Origin: JAOUEA01 sp963734685
GTDB taxonomy: Bacteria; Actinomycetota; UBA4738; HRBIN12
NCBI GenBank assembly: GCA_963734685.1
Contig: CAVTIC010000007.1
Span: 62,001-126,000 of the forward strand
Length of the DNA stretch: 64,000 bases
Direction of reading: 5' to 3'
Within the stretch, counting starts at the first letter, position 1. The number at the start of each line of letters is the position of its first letter. Below are positions 29,899-38,026 of the stretch, piece by piece. The translations under genes and the position numbers were made by a program. Below the pieces are notes generated by a model. It did not search any database, had not been told where the DNA came from, and saw only the letters and a program-made list of their open reading frames with translations.

Positions 29899-30277
29899 CA
29901 GCCTGAACCTCCATCATCGCTCGGCGGAGCATCGTGCTCGCCTTCCTGGGCGCGCCATCGAGCCGGCCGCCATACCGTAATCACTTTCGCGACCGCGGTC
30001 ACCAGGAACAGCTGCCTCACGAGCATCTCGCCGACCGCGACCCTCTGCCCCAACTGGCCCGTGGGCACCAGGTTGCCGCACCCCGTCGTGGTGAGCGTCG
30101 TGAAGAAGGATCGCAGCGGGCAGGATCGCCATGCCCGCTTCGAGGGTGGAGTAGCCGAGCACGTTCTGCAGGAACTGCTGGCCGACGAACATCGCCCCCA
30201 TGAGCGTGCCGAATCCGATGACGCCGGCGCACGCAGCGACCCAGAAGAAGATTCCGCGCCAGGGATCAGCCGACGTC
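29898..30277 (-). pseudogene. Chimeric debris: MFS transporter piece fused to the 3' end of a K+-channel gene
   Basis: From about 30270 to 30125 (reading leftwards) the sequence codes for WRGIFFWVAACAGVIGFGT and FVGQQFLQNVLGYSTLEAGM, an internal part of an EmrB/QacA-type MFS protein, ending ILPAA. It is then joined to the pore and tail of an ion channel (FFTTLTTTGCGNLVPTGQ, then VAKVITVWRPARWRA), in a different frame. The channel part closely matches the intact gene at 52781-53554, but the selectivity-filter Tyr is Cys (TTGCGN for TTGYGN). No start codon makes sense of the whole. It ends in the ATG of DUF2252. Confidence 0.75.
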
Positions 30278-30973
30278 CTAGGGGTGCTGCTCGCGTTCGC
30301 TCGCGGTCAGTCGTTCGAGCGCTCTGCGCTTGACGAGGATGTCGATGCTCACGGCGAACGTCCACACGGGCATGACGAGGTTCGCCCATGGCGAGACGGT
30401 GGCCCCGAGGAGCAGGACGATCGCGACGACGAACCCGGCGACGGCGAGCCACCTGGGGAGGAACCCCGTGCGGACGCCGATCGTGGTCGTCGAGATGATG
30501 AAGACGGCTCCCATCCTGATCGCATAGGTGTTGAGCAACGTGAACGTGATCCGCCGCTCCAGATCCCAGAGCGCAGGATCCGGCGTGCCTCCGGCCTCGA
30601 TCGCGGGATCCGCCAGCAGGCCTCCCGCCGCCGCTGCGGCGACGAAGAGCATGCCGACGAACAGCAGGCCGCTGCCGAGGAAGACCGTCGCGAAGAACCG
30701 ATCCTCGCGCTCACCGATCCGGTCCCGGATGACCCCCATGAACCAGAGGAACGCGATGCCGGCGAACGGCACCAGGTTGAGCGCGAGGGTGACCGCCCCT
30801 CGCTTGGCGGGATCGGAGAGCCAGTCGCTCTCCAGTTCCTCGCCCGACGGCACCGATACGCGGACCAGCACGAGCGTGCTTGCGAGCAGCAGCGAGAAGA
30901 GGATGCCGGCGACCGCCGCCGCCCGCGGCGTCCGAAGGCTCGCGCGGATCGCCGGCTCGGTCGGTTCCCTCAA
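30278..30973 (-). CDS. Integral membrane protein of unknown function
   Basis: It has 231 residues with about six hydrophobic segments. The start is TTG 30973 (MREPTEPAIRASLRTPRAAA), chosen because GAGAGGAG lies 5-6 bases before it; the frame is open further upstream but there it is only Arg/Pro-rich noise. The sequence includes SLLLASTLVLVRVSVPSG, FLWFMGVIRDRIGERED and LERRITFTLLNTYAIRMGAV. I do not recognise the family. It is probably co-transcribed with the genes upstream (228-residue protein, DUF2550, rhodanese). Confidence 0.7.
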   Translation of the reverse strand: MREPTEPAIRASLRTPRAAAVAGILFSLLLASTLVLVRVSVPSGEELESDWLSDPAKRGAVTLALNLVPFAGIAFLWFMGVIRDRIGEREDRFFATVFLGSGLLFVGMLFVAAAAAGGLLADPAIEAGGTPDPALWDLERRITFTLLNTYAIRMGAVFIISTTTIGVRTGFLPRWLAVAGFVVAIVLLLGATVSPWANLVMPVWTFAVSIDILVKRRALERLTASEREQHP

Positions 30974-31058
30974 GGCGACTCCTCTCCGACGAGCGGCTCC
31001 CGGAGCCGCAGCCTCACCCTCGCCGGGTTCGACCGGGCTCCGGGATCTCACGCTCGGA

Positions 31059-31745
31059 TCAGGGCACGTAGTTCGCGGCCGTGTCGGTGCCGTAACCGCA
31101 TCCCTGGTACGTGCACCCGAACTCGTCGCGGACGATCGCGGCCCAGCCACCCGCGCGAGCGGTGTTCAGCGAGAGCTCCTCGTCCAGGATCTTGGTCTCG
31201 AACGTCCAGCCCTCCGGCAGGTTCTTGTACATGCCGCCGAGCCGGTCGAGGTTGTCGGCCTCGAGGCTCGGGTCGACCTCTTGCGTGAACTCCTGGAGCA
31301 CCCACACGGCCGCGCCGTCCGGCTCGCGGAGCAGGTAGGCGGGCTTGCCGGCGTGCCAGACCCAGTCGGTGTTGCGGTAGATCAGCGACGGTGAGTACGC
31401 GCTCTTGAACTGGGCGATCATCTCCGCCCCGGTCATATCGCCGGCCCAGCGCATCTCGACACCGTGGAAGTTCATGATGTCGCCGGCCGTGAGCTCGTAC
31501 TCGTCCATCATCCAGAAGCGCCCGCTGTTGACGGCGCACATGTCGACCTCGAGCTCTTTCGCCAGTCGCTCAGGATCGATCTGCTTGTGAGCCTCAGGAT
31601 CGACAGGGACCGATGCCGCTGTGTAGACGTGCGCCCTCTGCATCCGCCCGGTGCCGACGAAGGCACCTAATCCATGGAAGCGGGCTCCGCGGGCGTCCTT
31701 GACGTGCATCCGTTCGGTGTGGTCGAGACCTGTCTTCAGTTTCAT
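31059..31745 (-). CDS. Unknown conserved protein, paralogue of the 60.1-kb gene
   Basis: It has 228 residues, is soluble and intact, and belongs to no family I can name. It is clearly related to the 238-residue protein at 60097: the N-terminus MKLKTG/MKLKLS, the motif NFHGVEMRW (there NFHGLDARW), the block GKPAYLLREPDGAAVWVLQE (there GSPAFVLDDPDGDTWCMKSA), and PEGWTFETKIL (there APGWSFRSVIL). It also has four cysteines, three of them near each end. It is on the minus strand after DUF2550, 45 bp apart, with a poor ribosome site. Confidence 0.7.
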   Translation of the reverse strand: MKLKTGLDHTERMHVKDARGARFHGLGAFVGTGRMQRAHVYTAASVPVDPEAHKQIDPERLAKELEVDMCAVNSGRFWMMDEYELTAGDIMNFHGVEMRWAGDMTGAEMIAQFKSAYSPSLIYRNTDWVWHAGKPAYLLREPDGAAVWVLQEFTQEVDPSLEADNLDRLGGMYKNLPEGWTFETKILDEELSLNTARAGGWAAIVRDEFGCTYQGCGYGTDTAANYVP

Positions 31746-31790
31746 CGTGGTTCCCTCCTCTTTCCGTCGTTGGTTCCTTGTCGTTTACCG

Positions 31791-32207
31791 CTAGGCACTC
31801 GTCGGGATGGCTTCCACCATGAAGGGCCCGACGAGCGCGGTTCGCTGTTCTGATCGGGCGGCCACGTCGTACGGCTCGCCCTCCGCGATCGAGAGCGTCG
31901 CGATCAGCACGTCGTCCCCGAGGTGGCGGAGCTTGTGCCGTTCTTCGTCGGTCGGATCACGCAGCTCCACGCCCCTCACCTGGACGATGTCCTCGCTCCA
32001 GGCCGCGGGGCTTCCACGGAAGGCGAACACGTCCGATATCCAGATCCCGTTGCCGCGCACCCATCGGGCCTTCCCGGGTCGCTTGAGGCGCACCGGGATG
32101 TTGCCGTGGCGTGCTCGGAGCCTGCGGTTCCTGACCACCGTGACGGTGATGCCCACCACGATGAACCAGAGCGGGATCCCCAGCAGGAACAGGATCGCCC
32201 AGACCAT
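31791..32207 (-). CDS. DUF2550-like membrane-anchored protein
   Basis: It has 138 residues: one N-terminal membrane helix (AILFLLGIPLWFIVVGITV) and a soluble domain with RWVRGNGIWISDVFAFRGSP, the pattern of the actinobacterial DUF2550 family, whose function is unknown. It begins 11 bases after the rhodanese stop, in the same operon. Confidence 0.75.
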   Translation of the reverse strand: MVWAILFLLGIPLWFIVVGITVTVVRNRRLRARHGNIPVRLKRPGKARWVRGNGIWISDVFAFRGSPAAWSEDIVQVRGVELRDPTDEERHKLRHLGDDVLIATLSIAEGEPYDVAARSEQRTALVGPFMVEAIPTSA

Positions 32208-32218
32208 GTGTCACCCCC

Positions 32219-32783
32219 TCAGTCCGCGGCGTTCCCCGGGTGGAGTTCGCCGGGCTCCTCGCGCTTGGGCATTGCCATCACGTCGGGGTCGAGGTCGTAG
32301 GTCCACGGCAGTCCCGACATCACCCAGCCGTTCTTGCGGCGCATGCCGTCGAAGACGCTGTCGTCGTCGTGGACCCGGTCGCCCTCCATCCCGTCGAGGA
32401 TGTTGTAGGCGTTGGTGTAGCCGGCCGCCGGCCATCATGTTGCACGCCATCGCCCCACGGCCGCCCGAGCGGCACGTGACGAGGATCGTGTCCTCGGGTG
32501 CGAACCGCTCCCGGATCAGGCCTATGAAGTCGGGGTTCAACGCCCAGGTGAATCCCTGCTTCTCTGCGTCCCACACGTAGGCCATGTACGCGAACGGGAC
32601 GAGCGTCGCCATCGGCGCGTGGCCGGTGAACACCCACTCCTCGGGCGTGCGGACGTCGAGGATCTTCACGCCCTCGGGGTCCGCCTGCCACATGTCGTAC
32701 GCCTCCTTGGCGGTGACGTAGAGCTCCAGCTTCGTCTGGCGTTGTTCGACGATCGGTCGCCCGTTGTGTGTCGCGGTCGCCAT
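32219..32783 (-). pseudogene. Rhodanese-like sulfurtransferase, one frameshift
   Basis: MATATHNGRPIVEQRQTKLE starts at 32783. The rhodanese fold has VKILDVRTPEEWVFTGHA and the active-site cysteine in VTCRSGGRGAMACNMM. One extra base near 32432 shifts the frame; the true continuation GYTNAYNILDGMEGD and WVMSGLPWTYDLDPDVMAM is intact to the stop at 32219. Restored length is about 187 residues. It may handle sulfane sulfur or cyanide; the nearby cupin and second rhodanese suggest sulfur or redox stress. Confidence 0.82.
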
Positions 32784-32809
32784 CGTTTCCTCCCTCCTCC
32801 CGATCCCGT

Positions 32810-32847
32810 GGCTCCGGAGCCCGGTCTCGCGCCGGGCTCCAGGAGCC
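32810..32847. terminator. Long GC hairpin between cupin and rhodanese genes
   Basis: An inner stem GAGCCCGG/CCGGGCTC (32817-32824 with 32832-32839) is extended by GGCTCC/GGAGCC on the outside. There is no T-tract, so it may be a factor-independent pause or partial terminator, or an RNA-processing site, inside the minus-strand operon. Confidence 0.4.
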
Positions 32848-32895
32848 GTTCAGGTCGCGGGATATCGTTGGCGCTCCTGTCGGCGGCTCCGAACC

Positions 32896-33288
32896 CTACG
32901 CCTGCGCCTGCTTGGCCATGATCTCCTCGATGACTGCGGCCTGCGCTGCCAACGCGCCGGAACCGCTGAACTGGATGATCTCGGCCCCTTCATCTGAGAT
33001 GAAGTTGTGCGGAGCCGGCCAGTAGCACACGTCCCCGGCCGTGCAGACTTCGACGGACCCATCCTTGTAGATGACCTTCAGCGTGCCGCTGATGACGTAC
33101 GCGTGATGCGGAACCCCACACAGACCGTCCGGCATCGGCTTCAGCAGCGCCGTGAAGTCAGTACCGGGCTCGAAGTGGTGGTACGCGCACTGCATGTCGC
33201 CCCAGACTTCCTGCCAGATCTTGAGGCCCGGGGTGTTCTGGGTGACGAAGTCGTCAACCGGTTGCATGTCCTTCGCCTGACTTCTCAT
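32896..33288 (-). CDS. Cupin-domain protein
   Basis: It has 130 residues. The double-stranded beta-helix is visible from CAYHHFEPGTDFTALLKPMP, GVPHHAYVISGTLKVIYKDG and EVCTAGDVCYWPAPHNF; the histidines in these motifs suit metal binding. Start ATG 33288 has AGGAG 7 bases upstream. Small cupins of this kind are sensors, isomerases or dioxygenases; I cannot tell which. It belongs to the minus-strand cluster behind the P2 palindrome. Confidence 0.8.
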   Translation of the reverse strand: MRSQAKDMQPVDDFVTQNTPGLKIWQEVWGDMQCAYHHFEPGTDFTALLKPMPDGLCGVPHHAYVISGTLKVIYKDGSVEVCTAGDVCYWPAPHNFISDEGAEIIQFSGSGALAAQAAVIEEIMAKQAQA

Positions 33289-33355
33289 GGGATCGCTCCT
33301 TCTCGTTGCTCCGTGTAGGCATCGCCTTCTCTGGTGGAACCGACGCATCTCGTCG

Positions 33356-33622
33356 TCATGTCGCCACGTTCGCTCCTTTCGACGGGGTGTCATCGGATGG
33401 TGGTGCGGGACCGTCGCCGGGGTCGATCGCCTTCGTCTCGAGCAGGGTCATCCCCAGGTCCGACACCCGCCGGAGCATGCCCTGCAGCTCCGCCTGGTCG
33501 CGCACGTCGCCGGTGATCGTCGTGGTGCCGCGCCCGTGCGTGAGTGTCATCCCCGGGAAGGCCGTCGCCATGTGGTCGCCGAGCTCTCCTTCGACGGTCA
33601 GTCGGTATGTCCGGGTGCCCAT
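33356..33622 (-). CDS. Small conserved actinobacterial protein (YRLTVEGEL family), copy 1
   Basis: It has 88 residues: MGTRTYRLTVEGELGDHMAT, then AFPGMTLTHGRGTTTITGDV and DQAELQGMLRRVSDLGMTLL. Such small proteins recur in deep actinobacteria with no known function; the shape suggests a beta-alpha-beta domain related to ligand- or protein-binding modules. The promoter has a P2 palindrome 51-62 bases upstream of the start. A second, frameshifted copy lies at 35339-35586 with a matching promoter. Confidence 0.7.
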   Translation of the reverse strand: MGTRTYRLTVEGELGDHMATAFPGMTLTHGRGTTTITGDVRDQAELQGMLRRVSDLGMTLLETKAIDPGDGPAPPSDDTPSKGANVAT

Positions 33623-33672
33623 GGATGCAGCGTGGCACCCGGCGCGGTTCCCCAGGTGGGTTCGGCGAGGAG

Positions 33673-33684
33673 TCACCCGGGTGA
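33673..33684. promoter_or_regulatory. P2 palindrome upstream of small gene copy 1
   Basis: TCACCCGGGTGA, perfect. Its centre is 47 bp from CACGCT (-10 candidate, minus strand, 33629-33634). The same palindrome with the same flanks occurs at 35638. Confidence 0.55.
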
Positions 33685-33731
33685 TTGCGTTCCGCCACGC
33701 CGCCACGTCGTCGACCCACCGGTATCTCCGT

Positions 33732-33743
33732 TCACCCGGGTGA
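33732..33743. promoter_or_regulatory. P2 palindrome upstream of the plus-strand rhodanese
   Basis: TCACCCGGGTGA, perfect. Its centre is 47 bp from TACGGT (33782-33787), the -10 candidate of the rhodanese gene at 33821. It lies 59 bp from the other P2 copy in the same 198-bp divergent intergenic region. Confidence 0.55.
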
Positions 33744-33820
33744 GATGCCGGGGCGGACGGCTCGGTGACCGGTCCCGCGAGTACGGTCGAACCGGATGAC
33801 ACGACGGAAGGACGGTCGAG

Positions 33821-34123
33821 ATGAAGGCAGATGAGCTGCAACGACGGATCGATGCTGGCGACGCGCCGACGGTCGTCGACGTCCGCACGTCGATCGAGTT
33901 CAAGCGTGGGCACGTGCCCGGAGCCGTCAACGCGCCACTCGGGAAGGTGCTGGTGAACAAGGTGTCGCTGCCACACGAGCCGATGGTGGTCACGTGTCAC
34001 GGCGGCGAGCGCGCCTACGTGGCCCGGAGGGCTCTGGCCCGCCATGGGTACCGCGACATCCAGCCCCTCGAGGGCCACATGCGACACTGGCACAAGGCCG
34101 GCCTCCCCACCGAGAGCGGCTGA
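33821..34123 (+). CDS. Rhodanese-like sulfurtransferase
   Basis: A single-domain rhodanese of 100 residues: DAPTVVDVRTSIEFKRGHVP, active-site Cys about 59 in VVTCHGGERAYVARRAL, and PLEGHMRHWHKAG. It probably transfers sulfane sulfur to thiols. It is divergent from the small gene at 33622, and both lie behind P2 palindromes. The stop lies in the first copy of a 15-bp tandem duplication. Confidence 0.88.
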   Translation: MKADELQRRIDAGDAPTVVDVRTSIEFKRGHVPGAVNAPLGKVLVNKVSLPHEPMVVTCHGGERAYVARRALARHGYRDIQPLEGHMRHWHKAGLPTESG

Positions 34124-34138
34124 ACCGAGAGCGGCTGA
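34109..34138. repeat. Perfect 15-bp tandem duplication over the rhodanese stop codon
   Basis: ACCGAGAGCGGCTGA at 34109-34123 is repeated at 34124-34138. Each copy contains the end of the gene and its TGA, so the gene now ends at the first copy. Confidence 0.95.
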
Positions 34139-34148
34139 TCGCTCGCCG

Positions 34149-35270
34149 CTACGTCTCAGCGTTGCCGGTCGTCAGGCGACCCTTCGCCTCGAACTCGCGG
34201 AAGAACGGCGGCAGATCGGCGATGACCGAGATCGGGTCGCGCCGCTGCTTGACGCAGATCACGACGATGATCAGCGGGCCGACGATCGCGTACTTCACCA
34301 GCGCCGTGGCCTCGCCAAGCACCGAGCTTCCCGGCACCGGCCGGCCGAACAGGCGCGAGAAGAAGGCATCCACGGTGTTGCTGGTCTCGTTCAACCAGGT
34401 CATCATCTGGACGACCAGTTCCAGGTCCTCCCGCTCGCCGAGATCGAAGTGCCGTCGGAGCTCGGCGTCGACATCGGCGGGCACGTCACCGAGGTCGCTG
34501 AGGGCGACGGCCCTCGCCCACCGGATCGCCGCCCACGTCCGCGCGTCCAACGACTCGGACCGCAGCCCCTCCACCGCGGCGAGCTCGTCCTTCGCAAGGC
34601 CCTCCCCGAGCGCCCACTCCCGATGGGCGAAGCTGCAGTGGCGGGACGAGTTGGCGTTCGCGACCGCGACCATGATCTCCTCGCGGAAGGCCGGTTCCAG
34701 GCGACGCCCGAACCAGATCGCGCCGATATCACGCCCTTGCCGGGCGAGGTCGGCGGTCGATCGGACGAACCGCCGCAGCTCGACGATCGGCTTGTGCCGG
34801 CCGTGTTCGAACGATGCCACCGCGGGGGCCTGTTCCGCGGACCAGCGACGAGGCCGGCGGCTCGGCTCCCGCCCCTCGGCCGTCGTGGCCGTGCGTCCGA
34901 GGGTGCGGACCCGGTCGAGCAGGGCATCCAGGCTGTTGCCGGTCAGGTTGCCGAGCGTGATCGCGCGCACGTAGGCCAGGATCTCGGCAGCCTGTTCATC
35001 GCTGTAGTAGCGGCGCAGGTTCTCGATCATCGCCGGATCGGACCGGTCGAGGTTCTCCGCGTAGTCCTCCGCGAAGAGGATCGCGGCGGCCTCGGCATCG
35101 TCTCGGGCCTCCAGCGACTGATAACCGAGGACCTGGTTGATCTCCTCCAGCGAGACGCCTTGCGCCGTCGCCAGGTACGTGTGGCCCCACTGGCAGTAGC
35201 GGCATTCGTTGACCGAGCTGACCGCGAGCATGATCTTCTCACGGAGCGAGACGGGGATCGTCGGCCTCAC
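34149..35270 (-). CDS. Tandem AhpD/carboxymuconolactone-decarboxylase-like protein
   Basis: At least 373 residues with two AhpD-like all-helical domains. The first has the redox motif NECRYCQWGHTYLA (CxxC and His); the second keeps only one cysteine (NSSRHCSFAHREWAL). This suggests an alkylhydroperoxidase-type function in the first half. A C-terminal hydrophobic helix (LVKYAIVGPLIIVVICV) may anchor it. GTG 35270 is the first usual start, but the frame runs on upstream with plausible protein (TRDNLLETVGKVATSAPVLL) to a CTG at 35342 that overlaps the TGA of the small gene. The true start may be there. Confidence 0.82.
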   Translation of the reverse strand: MRPTIPVSLREKIMLAVSSVNECRYCQWGHTYLATAQGVSLEEINQVLGYQSLEARDDAEAAAILFAEDYAENLDRSDPAMIENLRRYYSDEQAAEILAYVRAITLGNLTGNSLDALLDRVRTLGRTATTAEGREPSRRPRRWSAEQAPAVASFEHGRHKPIVELRRFVRSTADLARQGRDIGAIWFGRRLEPAFREEIMVAVANANSSRHCSFAHREWALGEGLAKDELAAVEGLRSESLDARTWAAIRWARAVALSDLGDVPADVDAELRRHFDLGEREDLELVVQMMTWLNETSNTVDAFFSRLFGRPVPGSSVLGEATALVKYAIVGPLIIVVICVKQRRDPISVIADLPPFFREFEAKGRLTTGNAET

Positions 35271-35338
35271 GAGCGCCGGGAGCAGGACGGGAGCCGAGGT
35301 CGCGACCTTGCCGACCGTCTCGAGCAGGTTGTCGCGGG

Positions 35339-35586
35339 TCAGCGTTCGCTTCGCGCCTGCGGGTGGTCTCGGCGACGTACTGCGGCTCCGCTTCTCTCGA
35401 GCAGGGTGAGCGTGAGGCCGTCCTCCGACAGGCGCTTGATCACCCCGTTGAGCTCCGACTCGTCGCGCAGATCCCCGGTCAGCGTCGTGGCGCCGTCACC
35501 GGCGTCAGCGTCATCTCCGGGAAGGCCGACGCCAGTTCGTCGTCGAACTCTCCTTCGACGGTCAGCCGATACGTCTGAGCCCCCAT
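35339..35586 (-). pseudogene. Small conserved protein (YRLTVEGEF family), copy 2, frameshifted
   Basis: ATG 35586 (MGAQTYRLTVEGEFDDELAS) and the C-terminal part (TTLTGDLRDESELNGVIKRL) are in different frames; one G is missing near 35497. Restored it has about 82 residues and is a clear paralogue of 33356-33622. It lies between the LuxR regulator and the AhpD-like gene; its stop overlaps a possible CTG start of the latter. Confidence 0.72.
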
Positions 35587-35637
35587 GCACGCAGCTTGGC
35601 ACCGCGGTTCGTCTCACAGGGAGCTTCGGCGAGCGAG

Positions 35638-35649
35638 TCACCCGGGTGA
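35638..35649. promoter_or_regulatory. P2 palindrome at the 3' end of LuxR regulator 1
   Basis: TCACCCGGGTGA, perfect, 48 bp from CAAGCT (minus strand, 35593-35598), the -10 candidate of small gene copy 2. The palindrome contains the TGA of the LuxR gene. Confidence 0.55.
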
Positions 35650-37925
35650 TTCCGCTCCGTCCAGTAGGTCGAGCGCCGTCGCCCGCGCGATCGCCTCGTC
35701 GCGGGAGTGGACGTCGAGCTTCCGTACAGGGCGCGCCGGTGGGAACGGACCGTGTTCTCGGAGACGAAGAGATGCTCGCTGATCTCTCGGATCGACAGAT
35801 CCTCGGCGATGAGCCTCAGCACGGTGAGCTCGGCCCTGCTCGGCGCCTCGACGACGTCATCGGCCTCGGCGCGCTCGGTCGCGGCCGTGAGTTCACGTTC
35901 GACCTCGTCGGCGAGTCCGGGCAGCATGCCGGCATCCGGAAGTTCCGTGAGCGCTTCCCGCGCGAGGTGCAGCGTCTCCGCCGCTCGGTCGAGGCGACCA
36001 CGTCGAGTGCGGATACGGGCGAGCAGCACGAGCAACCACGTGTGGTGGATCGTCGGCACGTCGTCACGGAAGAAGTGCTCCGCGGTGGCGAGCTCTCGCT
36101 CGGCCGTCGCGACGTCTCCCTCCGCCGCCAGCACGACACCCATCGCCGCGGAGACGTTGGCTCCGATCCAGCTGCGGCTCGATCCGAGGTGCCCGACGGC
36201 TTCCTTCGCCTGCTCGGCGTGCGAGCGAGCGGCCGACAGCCGCCCCTCCTCGGCGCCCACCAGTGCGAGCGTCGAGAGCGCATGGATCAGACTCGGCGTG
36301 CGCCGCGTGATCTCGGGGTGCTCCAGTGCGCGGAGCGCCATGCCTCGGGCCTCGTTCAGATCGCCGGCGAAGAAGGCAGCGCGGGCGTATGCGCAGAGGG
36401 CACCGGTGACGAGCTCGTCCAGGCCGGCCTCCGTGATCTCCACCGCCAGGCGGCCCTCGGCCTTCGACCGCTCGACGCCACCCTCGACGGCGAGGACGCG
36501 CGCGATCCGGGCCATGGACCCGATGTATCCGTTCCCGGCCTCGGGTTGCTTCCCGGCCAGGACCCGATCGATGACCCCCAGGTAGCGACGCAGCTCCATC
36601 GTGCCGCCGTTCGAGATCACGCAGGTGACAGCAGCCGAGACGGGCACCTCCGGATGCGCGATCAGGACATCGTCGGGAAGCGTTCGGGCCCAGCGGAGGA
36701 GCGTCCGGCCGGCTCCCGTTCGGATCAACGAGGGATGCTCTTCGGCGAGCAGCACGGCGACGAGCTCGTGATCGTCCGCAGCCGACGCGTGGGCGATCGC
36801 CTCGAACGGGCGGCCACGCTCCCGGAGCCATGTCGCCGCTCGAAGGTGGATGCGTGAGGTCGCTCCGGGGTCGGACACCTGCAGCTGCGCTATGGCGTAC
36901 TCCGCGAAGAGCGGATGGATGCGGAACCAGTCGCCGCGCTCGAGACTCGAGACGAACAGGTTGGCGTGCTCTAGCTCATCGAGCAGCCTCGCGGAGTCCG
37001 AGCGATCGAGTGCCGCGTCGCACAGCTCCGGCGTGAACTGGCCGAGCACCGCGACGCGCTCGAGGAACGTTCGGTGATCCTCGTCGAGCGCGGCAAGGAC
37101 CTCGGTGCTGAGATAGTCGGCGACGAAGCGCTGGTCGCCGCCGAATCGCGACACGGCTTCGGCGGCCTCATCGAGGCCGCGCAGCCACACCCCCGCGAGG
37201 ACGAGCGCCACGGGCCAGCCCTCCGTGCGCTCGACCAAGACGTCGACCTCGCCGGGGCTCAGCTCGATCCCGAGTCCATCGACGAGCAGGGCGTGCGCCT
37301 CGGACGTGGAGAATGCCAGGTCGTTCGCGCGCAGTTCCACGAGTTGTTGGGACGCACGCAGGCGCGGGAGCCCGATCTCGGGGTCGACCCTCGTGCTGAT
37401 GATCACGCGGAGGTTCTCCGGCACGTTGAGGAGAGCGTGCTCGATCGATGACAGGCTTTCCGCGTCAACGACGGTGTGGAGGTCTTCGAGCACCAGGACC
37501 ACGGGCCTCGCGTATCGGCCGATGGCGCCCATCACCTCGTCGACGGCGTGCTCGATCACGCCGCCGGCGACGCCGAGCCGACGAAGCGCCGGCCCGGCGA
37601 GGCCGGGGCGGATCCGGTCGACCGCCGTCGCGACGTACCACCACATCCGGCTCGGATCGTCGTCGGCGGCATCGAGGGTGACCCAGACCAACGCGGCATC
37701 CTGGGTCGCGGACCACTGGCGGACGGCCGTCGTCTTCCCGTAGCCGGCCGGCGCCTCGATGAGCGTCAGCTCGACATCGGCACCGGCATCGAGGGCCCGC
37801 GTGATCCGGGGACGCTCCACGAAGCCGCGACGGATGCGGGGCGGGGTGATCTTCGCCTCGACCAGGGGCGACGCACCCGACGGCGTGTCGACCGTCGTTC
37901 CTCGAGTCTCCCCTTCGGTTGCCAT
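35638..37925 (-). pseudogene. MalT/LAL-type LuxR transcriptional regulator 1 (one frameshift near the 3' end)
   Basis: About 760 residues from ATG 37925. An AAA/STAND ATPase with Walker A APAGYGKTT (about 58-66), Walker B VLVLEDLHTV, a long TPR-like sensor region, and a C-terminal LuxR helix-turn-helix (LSIREISEHLFVSENTVRSH). One C is missing near 35729, just after the recognition helix. Restored, the end reads YRKLDVHSRDEAIARATALD, stop at 35638. As sequenced, the shifted protein would still contain the helix-turn-helix. It is divergent from regulator 2 at 38027. Such proteins are ATP-dependent activators switched by ligands. Confidence 0.85.
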
Positions 37926-38014
37926 CGCACGGCGATTCTTCCAGTCACCCGAACAGCGAGGCAACCGATGGTGTCCGTGGACGAGGAGCCGTCGCCTCGT
38001 GGTGACGGAGTCGA

Positions 38015-38020
38015 TAGCAT
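38015..38020 (+). promoter_or_regulatory. -10 box of a leaderless promoter (LuxR regulator 2)
   Basis: TAGCAT, 6 bases before ATG 38027. Confidence 0.4.
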
Positions 38021-38026
38021 CGGGCG

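Noticed and set aside
26314..30333. A single very long plus-strand frame of 1339 codons
   Set aside because: Only its first part is SulP; beyond 27,800 it is antisense to the YflT, three-helix and DUF2252 genes and has arginine/proline-rich shadow composition.
34044..36857. A long plus-strand frame of 937 codons
   Set aside because: It is antisense to the AhpD-like and LuxR genes, which have recognisable domains; the plus-strand protein has none.
37945..37961. TCACCCG-AAC-AGCGAGG between the two LuxR genes as a P1 site
   Set aside because: Only the left half fits and no -10 box lies 33-35 bp away on either strand.
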